Shown here piece after piece: positions 51,548 to 60,034 of a DNA stretch of 64,000 nucleotides. Source of the stretch: Pedobacter kyungheensis. Its GTDB lineage: Bacteria; Bacteroidota; Bacteroidia; Sphingobacteriales; Sphingobacteriaceae. Made by a program: the position numbers and the translations under genes. Each line of letters opens with the position of its first letter. The first letter of the stretch is position 1. The stretch lies in assembly GCF_000812965.1 (NCBI RefSeq), contig NZ_JSYN01000015.1, positions 62,001-126,000 of the forward strand. Reading direction: 5' to 3'. The notes beneath the pieces are model-generated. The model had not been told where the DNA came from, did not search any database, and saw nothing but the letters and a program-made list of their open reading frames with translations.

Positions 51548-51819
51548 TGTATCATCTGGAGTTTACCAAACAGGCAATTGATGATCTGAAATGGTTGAAA
51601 AAGACTGATCAGGCAGCCTACGGTAAAGTTCAGAAGCTATTGTTAGAACTTATTGATCATCCGGCTACCGGAACTGGTAAGCCAGAATTGAAAAAATATA
51701 ATTTGGCTGGTTTGTATTCAAGAAGGATAACACAAAAGCATAGGCTGGTTTATCAGATAAATGGTGAAACCATTAGTGTACTGGTGCTATCTGCTGCGGG
51801 TCATTATGATGATAAATAA
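51547..51819 (+). CDS. Txe/YoeB-family toxin
   Basis: 90 aa mRNA-cleaving ribosome-dependent toxin of the RelE superfamily. Sequence AIDDLKWLKKTD, then HPATGTGKPELKKYNLAGLYSRRITQKHRLVYQI (split: GKPELKKYNLAGLYSRRIT, KHRLVYQI), with GHYDDK at the end; the catalytic Arg, His and Tyr of YoeB are all present. Translationally coupled to the antitoxin. Confidence 0.93.
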   Translation: MYHLEFTKQAIDDLKWLKKTDQAAYGKVQKLLLELIDHPATGTGKPELKKYNLAGLYSRRITQKHRLVYQINGETISVLVLSAAGHYDDK

Positions 51820-51942
51820 GGCCACACTTAAATTTTCTTTAGTTATGAATTGTTATATTGGCTTTTCTATAGGATGTATCCGTAGCTAATTAATATTATT
51901 AATAATAAATGAGGAAATTTATATCCTCCTCCATATTTTTTC

Positions 51943-51950
51943 TATCTTTG
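51943..51950 (+). promoter_or_regulatory. -7 element directly before the batA-type gene (leaderless)
   Basis: TATCTTTG, an exact TAnnTTTG match, ends 7 bp before the ATG at 51958. Transcription would begin at or next to the start codon, so the mRNA is likely leaderless or nearly so. Confidence 0.5.
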
Positions 51951-51957
51951 GTTTTTA

Positions 51958-53997
51958 ATGAATTTCCTGTATCCGGGCTTTCTTTTCGCACTAATATCGG
52001 TTGCTATTCCGGTCATCATTCATTTATTCAATTTCCGTAAGTTTAAAAAGGTTTATTTTTCTAACGTTCAGCTTTTAAAAGAGGTAGAACAGCAAAATTC
52101 TTCGAAAGAAAAACTTAAAAATCTGCTCATCCTGCTTTCGCGGATTTTAGCTTTAATTTTTTTAGTATTAGCCTTTGCTCAGCCCTATATTCCTGCTGAT
52201 AAAGCTAAAACCAATACGGTAGGCAACATCGCCAGCATTTATATCGATAATTCGTACAGTATGGAAGCCATTAACAAAGATGGTAACCTGCTTGATGAAG
52301 CCAAACGCAGAGCGAAAGAACTGGTTAAAGGTTTCGGTATAAATGATCGCTTTCAGTTATTAACAAACGATTTTGAAGGTAAGCACCAGCGTTTACTCAA
52401 TGCCGACGAATTTTTAAAAGCGCTCGATGAAGTAAAAATCTCGGCGGTTAACCGCAACCTGCAGCAAATTTTAAACCGGCAGGGCAATATGTTAACCGGC
52501 CCTGAAAATAAGTATAGCTTTGTAATTTCCGATTTCCAGCAAAATATTTCTGTTGGCAAAAAGCCTGAAACCAAAGCAGATATTCAATATTCGTTTTTAA
52601 AATTAAATGCTACAGCGCTGCCTAATGTGGCGGTAGATAGCGTTTGGGTACTCTCGCCTAATCACCAACCCGGTGCTAACGAACGTCTGGTGGTTCAGCT
52701 GAAAAATTACTCGGCAGAAGAAGCGAAAAATATTCCTTTAAAGCTAAGCATCAACAATCAGCAAAAAGGTCTTGGTTCCGTAACTATTCCTGCCGAAAAG
52801 GTTATCCGCGATACTTTGAACTTTTCGGGATTAAAAGCTGGCTGGCAGAAAGGAATAATCAGCATTAAAGATTTTCCGGTTACGTTTGATGATACCCTTT
52901 CGTTCAGTTTTAAAGTAGAAGAAAGTTTTCCGGTTTTGAGCATTAACGGTCCTAATGCCGGTAATTACATCAAAGCTCTCTTTGCAGCCGATAGTTATTA
53001 TAAACTTACCGAAAATTCAGAAAATAATGTGAATTACAGCGGTTTTGCCAATTATGGGCTTATTGTGTTAAACGGATTAAAAAATCCATCGAGCGGTTTA
53101 GCCCAACAGCTTAAAACTTATATCAATGCGGGCGGAACGATTGTGTTGTTTCCCGATCTGGATGTTGATATTAAAGCCTACAATGCTTTTCTAAATACGT
53201 TATCGCTGCCATCCATTTTGACATTAAATACCGGCGAAACCAAAATCGATAAAATCGAATTGCAGCATCCTGTTTTTAAAACTGTTTTCGAAGAAATTCC
53301 AAAGAATCTGGATCTGCCCGCAGTGAACCGCTATTTTACTTTTGCAGAAACGGCTTCGGCCAATAAAGAAAATATTTTATCGCTGCCGGGCGGTAAAATG
53401 TTTTTTGCCAAATACGGTATTGGTAACGGATCAGCTTATCTGTCGGCCAGTAGCTTAAATGCAGCTGATGGAAACCTGGCGCGCCACCCGGTTTTTGTAC
53501 CTTTAATGTACCGCCTGGCCTTAAGCGGAGGCGCCGAAGTGCCTTTGTATTATAATCTGGGTAATGATAATGCACTGGCCAGCAAAAAAATAACTTTGGG
53601 TAAAAACCAAAGCCTGAGCATTACCGCCAATAATTTCGAAGCTACACCAGAAGTTAGACAGGCTGATGGCAAGACATGGATTTATGTAGCCGACCAGATT
53701 AAACGGGCAGGTTTTTACAACCTGAAACTTGGCGATTCTGTTCTGGCTGTTTATGCTTTTAACAATGGCAGGTCAGAGTCTGATATGCATTACCTGGATA
53801 AAGCCGGGTTAGATCAATTGGCTGGAAAAAGCAATGTAAAAGTATTCGACACCGATAAAGATGCCGTTAAATTAATTGCCGGCGCTAATAAAATCGGGCA
53901 GACTTTATGGAAACTTTGTCTAATTTTGTCGCTGGTTTTTATTGCAGCCGAAATCCTGCTCATCCGATTTTTTAATAACACAAAAAAAACAATATGA
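51958..53997 (+). CDS. BatA/vWA-domain membrane protein
   Basis: 679 aa. N-terminal FLYPGFLFALISVAIPVIIHLFNFRKFKKVYFSNVQLL (two parts: PGFLFALISVAIPVIIHLF, then FSNVQLLKEV) is the BatA anchor region, with a second helix at LLILLSRILALIFLVLAFAQPYIP. A vWA domain follows with a MIDAS-like DNSYSMEA (about residues 96-103). A long beta-rich region and a C-terminal helix (LWKLCLILSLVFIAAEILLI) end the chain. Bat proteins are linked to oxygen tolerance in Bacteroides. It overlaps the following gene by 4 bp. Confidence 0.85.
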   Translation: MNFLYPGFLFALISVAIPVIIHLFNFRKFKKVYFSNVQLLKEVEQQNSSKEKLKNLLILLSRILALIFLVLAFAQPYIPADKAKTNTVGNIASIYIDNSYSMEAINKDGNLLDEAKRRAKELVKGFGINDRFQLLTNDFEGKHQRLLNADEFLKALDEVKISAVNRNLQQILNRQGNMLTGPENKYSFVISDFQQNISVGKKPETKADIQYSFLKLNATALPNVAVDSVWVLSPNHQPGANERLVVQLKNYSAEEAKNIPLKLSINNQQKGLGSVTIPAEKVIRDTLNFSGLKAGWQKGIISIKDFPVTFDDTLSFSFKVEESFPVLSINGPNAGNYIKALFAADSYYKLTENSENNVNYSGFANYGLIVLNGLKNPSSGLAQQLKTYINAGGTIVLFPDLDVDIKAYNAFLNTLSLPSILTLNTGETKIDKIELQHPVFKTVFEEIPKNLDLPAVNRYFTFAETASANKENILSLPGGKMFFAKYGIGNGSAYLSASSLNAADGNLARHPVFVPLMYRLALSGGAEVPLYYNLGNDNALASKKITLGKNQSLSITANNFEATPEVRQADGKTWIYVADQIKRAGFYNLKLGDSVLAVYAFNNGRSESDMHYLDKAGLDQLAGKSNVKVFDTDKDAVKLIAGANKIGQTLWKLCLILSLVFIAAEILLIRFFNNTKKTI

Positions 53998-55250
53998 ATA
54001 TCCTGGTTAAAAATGTAACCATTGCCGATCCGCAAAGTAAATTCAATAATCAACAATGTGATGTTCGGGTAGAAAATGGTAAAATTAAGAACATAGGTAA
54101 ATTAACTGCCGATAAAAATGAAACGATTTTCGAAGGGCAGGGCGCTTTTTTAAGTCCGGGATTTTTCGATTTAAATTGTGCAGCAGGCGATCCGGGTTTT
54201 GAAACCAAAGAAGATATACAAACCCTTACCGCTACTGCACAGGCTGGTGGTTTCACAGGCCTGGCACTTTTGCCTCAAACCAGCCCGGTAATACAGTCAA
54301 AATCGCAGGTAGAGTACATTGTAAACAAAGCGAAAAACAATCTGGTTGATGTATTGCCTGTTGGTGCCATTAGTCAGAACCGCGAGGCTAAAGAACTTGC
54401 TGAGCTGTTTGATATGCAACAGGCAGGAGCTGTGGCTTTTTCTGATGGAGATAAAGCTTTGCAGGATGATGGTTTCATGAGCCGTGCCCTGCAATATGCC
54501 AAAGGTTTCGATGCTTTATTGATGGTTTACCCAGAAAATAAATCTATTGCCGGTAAATCGCAGATTAACGAAAGTAAAAACTCGGTTCTTTTGGGTATGA
54601 AAGGCCTGCCCGCTTTAGCAGAAGAAATGCACATCGCCCGCGATCTTTTTTTAGCAGGTTATAACGAAACTAAAATCCACATCAGTAATATTTCTACCGC
54701 GGGTTCGGTTGCACTTATCCGCAAGGCTAAGAAAGATGGTATTTGGGTTTCTTGCGATGTAACCGCTCACCACCTGGTTTTTACTGAAGAATTGCTGGGC
54801 GATTTTGACAGTAATTATAAAGTTAAACCACCATTACGTGGCAAGGCCGATGTTAAAGCTTTAATTGCGGGCTTAAAAGACGGAACAATCGATGCCATTA
54901 CTTCACAACACCGCCCCGAAGAAATCGAATTCAAAAATGTAGAATTCGAAATCGCGCATTATGGTATCATTGCTTTGCAAACTGTAGTGCCTTTATTGTT
55001 AAAAGCTGGTCTGGATATCGGTCTTATTGCAGAGAAGTTGGCGATTAATCCGCGTAAATTGTTAAATTTAGCTGTTCCGGTAATTGAAGAAGGGGCAGAG
55101 GCTAACTTTACAGTTGTTAATGCAGGCGAAAAATGGTTATACAATGCCGCAAGTAACTATTCAAAATCAGCCAATAATCCTTTAATGGGTACGGAGCTTA
55201 CTGGTAAAGTAAAACTGGTTTATAACAATAATCAATACTGGGGAAGCTAA
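53994..55250 (+). CDS. Dihydroorotase homologue, probably non-catalytic
   Basis: 418 aa amidohydrolase-fold protein close to class I dihydroorotase (PGFFDLN, GDPGFETKEDIQTLTATAQAGGFTGLALLPQT, split here). The metal motif H-x-H is lost: DLNCAAGDPG (residues 59-68) where the enzyme has DxHxHxRxPG, so Asn61, Ala63 and Gly65 replace His, His and Arg. The DHAPH segment is also changed, to SQHRPEE (about residue 300). CDVTAHHLVFTEELL keeps two His. It is likely to be a scaffold or regulator, like PyrC' proteins that support aspartate transcarbamoylase. Overlaps the BatA gene by 4 bp. Confidence 0.85.
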   Translation: MNILVKNVTIADPQSKFNNQQCDVRVENGKIKNIGKLTADKNETIFEGQGAFLSPGFFDLNCAAGDPGFETKEDIQTLTATAQAGGFTGLALLPQTSPVIQSKSQVEYIVNKAKNNLVDVLPVGAISQNREAKELAELFDMQQAGAVAFSDGDKALQDDGFMSRALQYAKGFDALLMVYPENKSIAGKSQINESKNSVLLGMKGLPALAEEMHIARDLFLAGYNETKIHISNISTAGSVALIRKAKKDGIWVSCDVTAHHLVFTEELLGDFDSNYKVKPPLRGKADVKALIAGLKDGTIDAITSQHRPEEIEFKNVEFEIAHYGIIALQTVVPLLLKAGLDIGLIAEKLAINPRKLLNLAVPVIEEGAEANFTVVNAGEKWLYNAASNYSKSANNPLMGTELTGKVKLVYNNNQYWGS

Positions 55251-55348
55251 AAGACCAAAGCCGAAAGTTAAAAGCGTAAAATGTAATATGGATGATGGAA
55301 AAGTTCTTGTAACCCAATAATCCTTTTAAAAACATAAGAAAACTAACT

Positions 55349-56017
55349 ATGGACAATAGAGTAAAACAGGCGTTAAGCGCTTCAATCAATAAATATGCTG
55401 AAGTTTCGGCAACCAATGTAGCAGGTTTTGAAACAGAATTAGTGGCCGCTTTTGAGCTGGACGTAAATTTTCTGGATAAAGTAACCGCTTTCGATGCTGT
55501 TTTTGATTCGCATCCAAAATTCGAAGAACTGCGCGAAGTATTTTTCGATTTGCTGATGGTGAATTTCTTCAGCAACGATGTGCAGAAACTGGAAGACGAT
55601 TATCTGGAGAGCGATGAATGGGCTAACATTGAAGAAGAGACCATTGAGCGCGGAACTGAGTTATTAAACTTATTGCTTTATATCAAAGAATGTAAAGATG
55701 AAGATCTGGATCCTGAACTGGGCGATTTCCTGAAAGAATTCTTATTGGTAGAAGATGATGAGTTTCAGGACGAGTTCGAGATTTACGAAGAGCTGATCAG
55801 CAACCAGCAACTGGCCGAAAGCAGCGTAGAGGAAATTTGCAAAACAGCTGCTAAATTAAACATTAGTGAAGAGATGCAGGAGCTGTTTGTGCCGTTTATG
55901 GTTTTCTTCCTGGATGTTGAAGGCAGCAGGGAAACTGAAAAAGAATTAATTCAGTTTAGCAGTAACAAAGCTTTCGATGCTGCATCTTATACATTGATCA
56001 CAACAATCAATAACTAA
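55349..56017 (+). CDS. Acidic helical protein of unknown function
   Basis: 222 aa, strongly acidic (many EED and DDE runs such as DEFQDEFEIYEEL), predicted all-helical, no membrane segment. No catalytic motif. It sits between the dihydroorotase homologue and a DUF4199 membrane gene, on the same strand, and may be part of that transcript. I do not recognise a family. Confidence 0.55.
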   Translation: MDNRVKQALSASINKYAEVSATNVAGFETELVAAFELDVNFLDKVTAFDAVFDSHPKFEELREVFFDLLMVNFFSNDVQKLEDDYLESDEWANIEEETIERGTELLNLLLYIKECKDEDLDPELGDFLKEFLLVEDDEFQDEFEIYEELISNQQLAESSVEEICKTAAKLNISEEMQELFVPFMVFFLDVEGSRETEKELIQFSSNKAFDAASYTLITTINN

Positions 56018-56024
56018 AATTATA

Positions 56025-56561
56025 ATGGAACAGCAGATACTTCAGGAAGAAAAGAAGCCTAACGCACTGGCGTTTAAAGTAGCTTTGGGTTTTGCCTTAT
56101 ATACTTTGGCAATGATCTATATTTTTAAACTTATAGGAATTGATACTACCAGTGCCGATATCCCAGTGTTTAATAAAATTATAGTTTTTGTCTTGTCGTA
56201 TGGGATTTTCATACTGGCTATATATTTTACCCAGGCTACACACAAAAAGGAACTTGGCGATTATATTACTTACGGAAGGGCGTTTTCAACTGGTTTTAAG
56301 GTTGCCGCATACGCAGGCCTGTTTATTGGTATTTTATATGCGATATATTTTAAGGTATTAGATACATCAGCTATTGATAAAATTGCCGATGCCGCAATAG
56401 AAAAGGCAGGAGATAACGAGCAGCAGGTTAAAGGAATTGAAACCATGAAACCTTACATGTGGATTTTTGCAACCTTTACAGCAGCAATAAGCTATACTGT
56501 ATTTGGTTTAATCGTGAGTTTAATTACTTCATTGGTCTTAAAAAAAGAGCGTAAATTCTAA
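56025..56561 (+). CDS. DUF4199-type membrane protein
   Basis: 178 aa with four membrane helices (ALGFALYTLAMIYIF, IIVFVLSYGIFILAIYF, FKVAAYAGLFIGILYAIYF and the final TFTAAISYTVFGLIVSLITSLVL, each split out of the chain). The order and length match DUF4199 of Bacteroidota. It often lies next to a glycosyltransferase, as here after the small-ORF insert. Function unknown, possibly lipid or glycan export. Confidence 0.7.
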   Translation: MEQQILQEEKKPNALAFKVALGFALYTLAMIYIFKLIGIDTTSADIPVFNKIIVFVLSYGIFILAIYFTQATHKKELGDYITYGRAFSTGFKVAAYAGLFIGILYAIYFKVLDTSAIDKIADAAIEKAGDNEQQVKGIETMKPYMWIFATFTAAISYTVFGLIVSLITSLVLKKERKF

Positions 56562-56570
56562 ACTTATTAC

Positions 56571-56632
56571 AAAAATTTTGAACGTGCAGGTTTTATCATT
56601 ATTTTGATGAAATCTGCACGTTTTAGTTTAAA
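56571..56632 (+). terminator. Terminator-like hairpin, copy 1
   Basis: Stem AACGTGCAG / CTGCACGTT with internal TTTTATCA / TGATGAAA pairing and trailing T's. It lies just after the DUF4199 gene. A near copy stands at 56916-56978 in the same orientation, so the two flank a small-ORF insert as direct repeats. Confidence 0.75.
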
Positions 56633-56642
56633 TATACTCCTA

Positions 56643-56756
56643 ATGCGTTCAGACGGTGAGTTGCAATTTATAGCAGAAGGAAATTTGACAGATGAAATAA
56701 CTATCTTTGAAAAAAATACTTGGTTAAAATTTAATTTTTTACCGAATGGAAAATAA
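56643..56756 (+). CDS. Very small ORF of unknown function (37 aa)
   Basis: MRSDGELQFIAEGN, then DEITIFEKNTWLKF and NFLPNGK, 37 aa. It overlaps the next ORF by 11 bp. Both are enclosed by two terminator-like direct repeats. Coding status is uncertain; it could be a piece of a larger lost protein. Confidence 0.3.
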   Translation: MRSDGELQFIAEGNLTDEITIFEKNTWLKFNFLPNGK

Positions 56757-56907
56757 GAATAATGTTGAATTGAGAGATAAAATTCGTTTAGGCCTCAGCA
56801 TAGCATTTAAAAAACTAGTTGCATATAAAGCTAAAAACGATGGTGTTTTGGTTTTTTCCAATCAGGGAAAGATTGTAAAAGTTAAAGCTAAAGACATAAA
56901 ATTATAA
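56746..56907 (+). CDS. Small protein resembling zeta-toxin antitoxins (53 aa)
   Basis: 53 aa: MENKNNVELRDKIRLGLSIAF, KKLVAYKAKNDGVLVFSNQ, GKIVKVKAKDIKL (split). A helical first half followed by a short beta part. I recall similar small proteins encoded next to zeta-toxin kinases in Bacteroidota. A zeta-like fragment lies 3.1 kb further on. No toxin partner is directly adjacent, so this is a weak assignment. Confidence 0.4.
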   Translation: MENKNNVELRDKIRLGLSIAFKKLVAYKAKNDGVLVFSNQGKIVKVKAKDIKL

Positions 56908-56915
56908 TTAAGATC

Positions 56916-56978
56916 AAAAATTTTGAACGTGCAGGTTTTATCATTTAATTTGATGAAATTTGCACGTTTTAATTTAAA
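56916..56978 (+). terminator. Terminator-like hairpin, copy 2
   Basis: Near-duplicate of 56571-56632: AACGTGCAGGTTTTATCA / TGATGAAATTTGCACGTT with a trailing T-run. It lies after the 53-aa ORF. Confidence 0.75.
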
Positions 56979-56979
56979 C

Positions 56980-57012
56980 AAACCTCGCAGGTTTTAAAAA
57001 CCTACGAGGTTT
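56980..57012. repeat. Palindromic repeat AAACCTCG/CGAGGTTT
   Basis: Arms AAACCTCGCAGGTTTT and AAAACCTACGAGGTTT separated by one base, with one mismatch. This short palindrome is common between genes in Bacteroidota. It is 11 bp before the glycosyltransferase start. Confidence 0.8.
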
Positions 57013-57023
57013 ATGCTTAAAAA

Positions 57024-57974
57024 ATGGATATATCAGTTGTAGTACCCTTATTTAATGAAGATGAATCGCTGCCCGAGTTAACGGCATGGATTGATAAAGT
57101 GATGATCGAAAATAATTTCAGCTATGAAATTATACTCGTTGATGATGGTAGTACAGATAAATCCTGGTCGGTAATTGAGGATTTAAGACTTCAGAATCCG
57201 GCTATTAAAGGAATTAAATTCAGACGCAACTACGGTAAATCAGCAGCCTTAAACGTAGGTTTCGAAGCTACACAGGGCGATGTAGTCATTACCATGGATG
57301 CCGACTTGCAGGATAGCCCGGATGAAATTCCGGAGTTATATCGCCGCATTAAAGAAGAAAAACTCGATCTGATTTCGGGCTGGAAAAAGAAACGTTACGA
57401 TCCAATTACGAAAACCATCCCAACCAAGTTATTCAATGCCGCTACCCGTAAAATGAGCGGTATTGAGCTCAACGATTTTAACTGTGGTTTAAAAGCTTAC
57501 CGCAACGATGTCATTAAAACCATCGAAGTGTATGGCGAGATGCACCGTTATATCCCGGTTATTGCCAAATGGGCCGGTTTTAATAAAATTTCGGAGCAGG
57601 TGGTAGAGCACCGCGCCCGTAAATATGGTACTACCAAATTCGGTTTCAGCCGGTTTATAAATGGCTTTTTAGATTTACTATCCATATTTTTTGTCGGTAA
57701 ATTTGGCAAACGCCCCATGCACTTTTTCGGCTCATTGGGTGTGCTAAGCTTTTTTATCGGGATCATCATGGCCTTGTATATTCTGTTCGAAAAGAAATAT
57801 TTAATCTGGCAGGGATTACCTTATCGCGACGTAACCGACCAGCCATTATTTTATTTATCGCTGGTAGCCATTGTTGTTGGCTCACAAATGTTCCTCGCAG
57901 GCTTCATCGCCGAACTTTTATCGCGCAATGCACCAGAAAGAAATCAATATTTAATCGAAAAAGAACTTAAATAA
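57024..57974 (+). CDS. Family 2 glycosyltransferase, polyprenyl-phosphate type
   Basis: 316 aa. The GT-A domain starts ISVVVPLFNEDESLPEL, with ILVDDGSTDKSW and the metal-binding ITMDADLQDSPDE. Two C-terminal membrane helices (about residues 233-255 and 270-295) put it in the DPMS/GtrB class that charges a lipid carrier with a sugar. It lies beside a second glycosyltransferase, suggesting surface glycan or glycoprotein assembly. Confidence 0.9.
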   Translation: MDISVVVPLFNEDESLPELTAWIDKVMIENNFSYEIILVDDGSTDKSWSVIEDLRLQNPAIKGIKFRRNYGKSAALNVGFEATQGDVVITMDADLQDSPDEIPELYRRIKEEKLDLISGWKKKRYDPITKTIPTKLFNAATRKMSGIELNDFNCGLKAYRNDVIKTIEVYGEMHRYIPVIAKWAGFNKISEQVVEHRARKYGTTKFGFSRFINGFLDLLSIFFVGKFGKRPMHFFGSLGVLSFFIGIIMALYILFEKKYLIWQGLPYRDVTDQPLFYLSLVAIVVGSQMFLAGFIAELLSRNAPERNQYLIEKELK

Positions 57975-57979
57975 GCTAA

Positions 57980-58020
57980 AAGACTAAAGCTTAAAGCACA
58001 AAGCTTTGGTCTTTAGTCTT
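57980..58020. repeat. Inverted repeat (AAGACTAAAG/CTTTAGTCTT)
   Basis: 10-bp perfect arms AAGACTAAAG (57980-57989) and CTTTAGTCTT (58011-58020). The same words (GCTGAAAGACTAAAGC) appear after gdhA (5361-5379), before the WD40 gene (32131-32160) and after the dihydroorotase homologue (55249-55275). It may be a terminator for the first glycosyltransferase. Confidence 0.7.
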
Positions 58021-58040
58021 TCTGCTTTCAGCTTCAAGAC

Positions 58041-59009
58041 ATGTTTTTCTCCATCATAATTCCGCTTTACAATCGTCCGCAAGAGATAGACGAACTGTTG
58101 AATACCCTGACCAAACAAACTTATTTACAGTTTGAGGTTTTGGTAATCGAAGATGGTTCTAAAAACAATGCCAAGGCTATTGTCGATACTTATGCAGATA
58201 AGCTCGATATCAAGTATTATTTCAAAGAAAACGCCGGACAAGGTTTTGCACGTAATTTCGGTTTCGAACGGGCCAAAGGCGATTACTTTGTTATTTTTGA
58301 TTCCGATATCCTGGTTCCGGCCAATTACCTCGAAATTGTTAAAAATTACCTCTACGAGCATCATTTAGATGCTTACGGTGGTCCGGATGCGGCACATGAT
58401 AGCTTTACACCCGTGCAAAAGGCCATTAGCTATGCCATGACCTCTCCTTTTACCACAGGGGGCATTCGGGGCAATAAAAAACATGTAGGGCAGTTTCACC
58501 CACGCAGTTTTAACATGGGGGTTTCGCGCCAGGCCTGGGAAAAGGTTGGCGGGTTTATTCTAACCCGTTTAGGCGAAGATATTGAATACAGTATCCGTAT
58601 TCACGAAAATGGCTTTAAGATAGGATTGATTCCCGATGCCAAAGTTTACCATAAACGCCGCACCAGCTTTAGTCAGTTTTACAAACAGCTGCACTTTTTT
58701 GGCAGGGCGCGGATCAATATTTATAAACATTTTCCTAAAGAATTAAAACCGGTACACTTTTTTCCGGCCATATTTACACTGGGTTTTGGTTTCACTATTT
58801 TGTGTAACTTTATATATCCTCCATTGGCATATGTTTGTAACTTCTTGTTATTGATTTACTTTATGTTGATATTTTTTCATTCATGGTCAGTAAATAAATC
58901 GTTAAAAGTTGCATTTTTGAGTATTATATCGTCCTTTATCCAATTAACTGCTTATGGTTTAGGATTTATACAGGATTTATTTAAACGTGTGCTATTAAAA
59001 CAACAATGA
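58041..59009 (+). CDS. Family 2 glycosyltransferase
   Basis: 322 aa. GT-A fold: FSIIIPLYNRPQEIDELLN, then VIEDGSKNNAKAIVD, VIFDSDILVPANY (DxD), and KVGGFILTRLGEDIEYSIRI. Helices near residues 245-300 suggest membrane association. It overlaps the next gene by 4 bp, so a membrane partner is co-translated. Sugar and acceptor unknown. Confidence 0.88.
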   Translation: MFFSIIIPLYNRPQEIDELLNTLTKQTYLQFEVLVIEDGSKNNAKAIVDTYADKLDIKYYFKENAGQGFARNFGFERAKGDYFVIFDSDILVPANYLEIVKNYLYEHHLDAYGGPDAAHDSFTPVQKAISYAMTSPFTTGGIRGNKKHVGQFHPRSFNMGVSRQAWEKVGGFILTRLGEDIEYSIRIHENGFKIGLIPDAKVYHKRRTSFSQFYKQLHFFGRARINIYKHFPKELKPVHFFPAIFTLGFGFTILCNFIYPPLAYVCNFLLLIYFMLIFFHSWSVNKSLKVAFLSIISSFIQLTAYGLGFIQDLFKRVLLKQQ

Positions 59010-59794
59010 TAAACTATTTAAAAGAAAGTACATTCGCCGTTAATGATGTGATCCAGAAAGCCTGGAGCATTACTAGGAAGCATTATTTCTCTATTGCAAC
59101 GCTGTGCTTTTTGATGTTCATTACAGCAAGTGCATCGAGTTTGATGGCCTTTTTTATCAAAGATGTAAGTAAAGCTTTGAGCATCATTATGGTTATCATT
59201 TTTGTATTGCTGTACTTTACCATTAACCTTTCGCTGTTTAAGTATATTTTCCATTTAATGGATGATGAAGAAGGCGATGTTAAAATTGTAGATACCCTGC
59301 CAACCCGTCAGCAGATTATTCGTTTTCTGGTGGCTACCCTTTACTTTGTAGCTTGTATTTTTGGTGTATATCTGGTGGTAATTCTGGTGGCTTTTCCCTT
59401 TATTTACACTGGTATTAATGTAGCAATAGTTAAAAATGTGGCGGTTTCGGTAGGTATCATTGCAATTTTTATCACCTGGCTAAGAATTTCTTTCTTTCCG
59501 TTTTTTATCATCGATAAAAATGCAACTCCTTTCGATTCTATTAAATTAAGCCTGGCTACTACCAAAGGTAATTTCACTAAAATTTTATTGTTACTGGTGG
59601 TTTTGGGGGGTGGTTATTTAATTTATTTGTTATTGAACTACTTGCAATGGCCTTTAGTGGCATTTATCGTAAATATATTGAGCTCTTTTATCATTGTTCC
59701 GCTATCGAGTGTAGCCTTGACGGTTGCTTACCGCAAAATTTCGAGCGAGTATAAGGGGGATGAACACCCTGATATTTTACATAATATTGTTTAA
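59006..59794 (+). CDS. Multi-pass membrane protein of unknown function
   Basis: 262 aa with about six membrane helices (ATLCFLMFITASASSLMAFF, IIMVIIFVLLYFTINL and others). The ATG overlaps the stop of the second glycosyltransferase by 4 bp, so translation is coupled. A role in the same glycan pathway is likely from position. No family recognised. Confidence 0.6.
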   Translation: MINYLKESTFAVNDVIQKAWSITRKHYFSIATLCFLMFITASASSLMAFFIKDVSKALSIIMVIIFVLLYFTINLSLFKYIFHLMDDEEGDVKIVDTLPTRQQIIRFLVATLYFVACIFGVYLVVILVAFPFIYTGINVAIVKNVAVSVGIIAIFITWLRISFFPFFIIDKNATPFDSIKLSLATTKGNFTKILLLLVVLGGGYLIYLLLNYLQWPLVAFIVNILSSFIIVPLSSVALTVAYRKISSEYKGDEHPDILHNIV

Positions 59795-59804
59795 ACTGAG
59801 AAAT

Positions 59805-60032
59805 ATGCTAATAGATAAAATACTAAGTAATCTAAATAATTTTGCGGATTTAGGTAGGCAAAAAGCATTTGAACTTGGTAATCCATATTATTATCAAGCG
59901 GCTAACGACAATGAATACTGGAGAAAGGAAATGCCTACTGGAGAAATTTTTTTAGTACTTTTCGAAGTTAAATACGATCAGGATGGGCATCCAATTAAAA
60001 TCGTAGATACTTTTCAGGAAAGAATCTCTTAA
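59805..60032 (+). CDS. Small protein next to a zeta-like fragment (antitoxin-like?)
   Basis: 75 aa from the ATG at 59805 (MLIDKILSNLNNFADLGRQ). An ATG 81 bp upstream would overlap the previous gene's end. The sequence PYYYQAANDNEYWRKEMPTGEIFLV is distinctive but not assigned. It lies 2 bp before the truncated zeta-like gene and may be its partner. Confidence 0.45.
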   Translation: MLIDKILSNLNNFADLGRQKAFELGNPYYYQAANDNEYWRKEMPTGEIFLVLFEVKYDQDGHPIKIVDTFQERIS

Positions 60033-60034
60033 CT

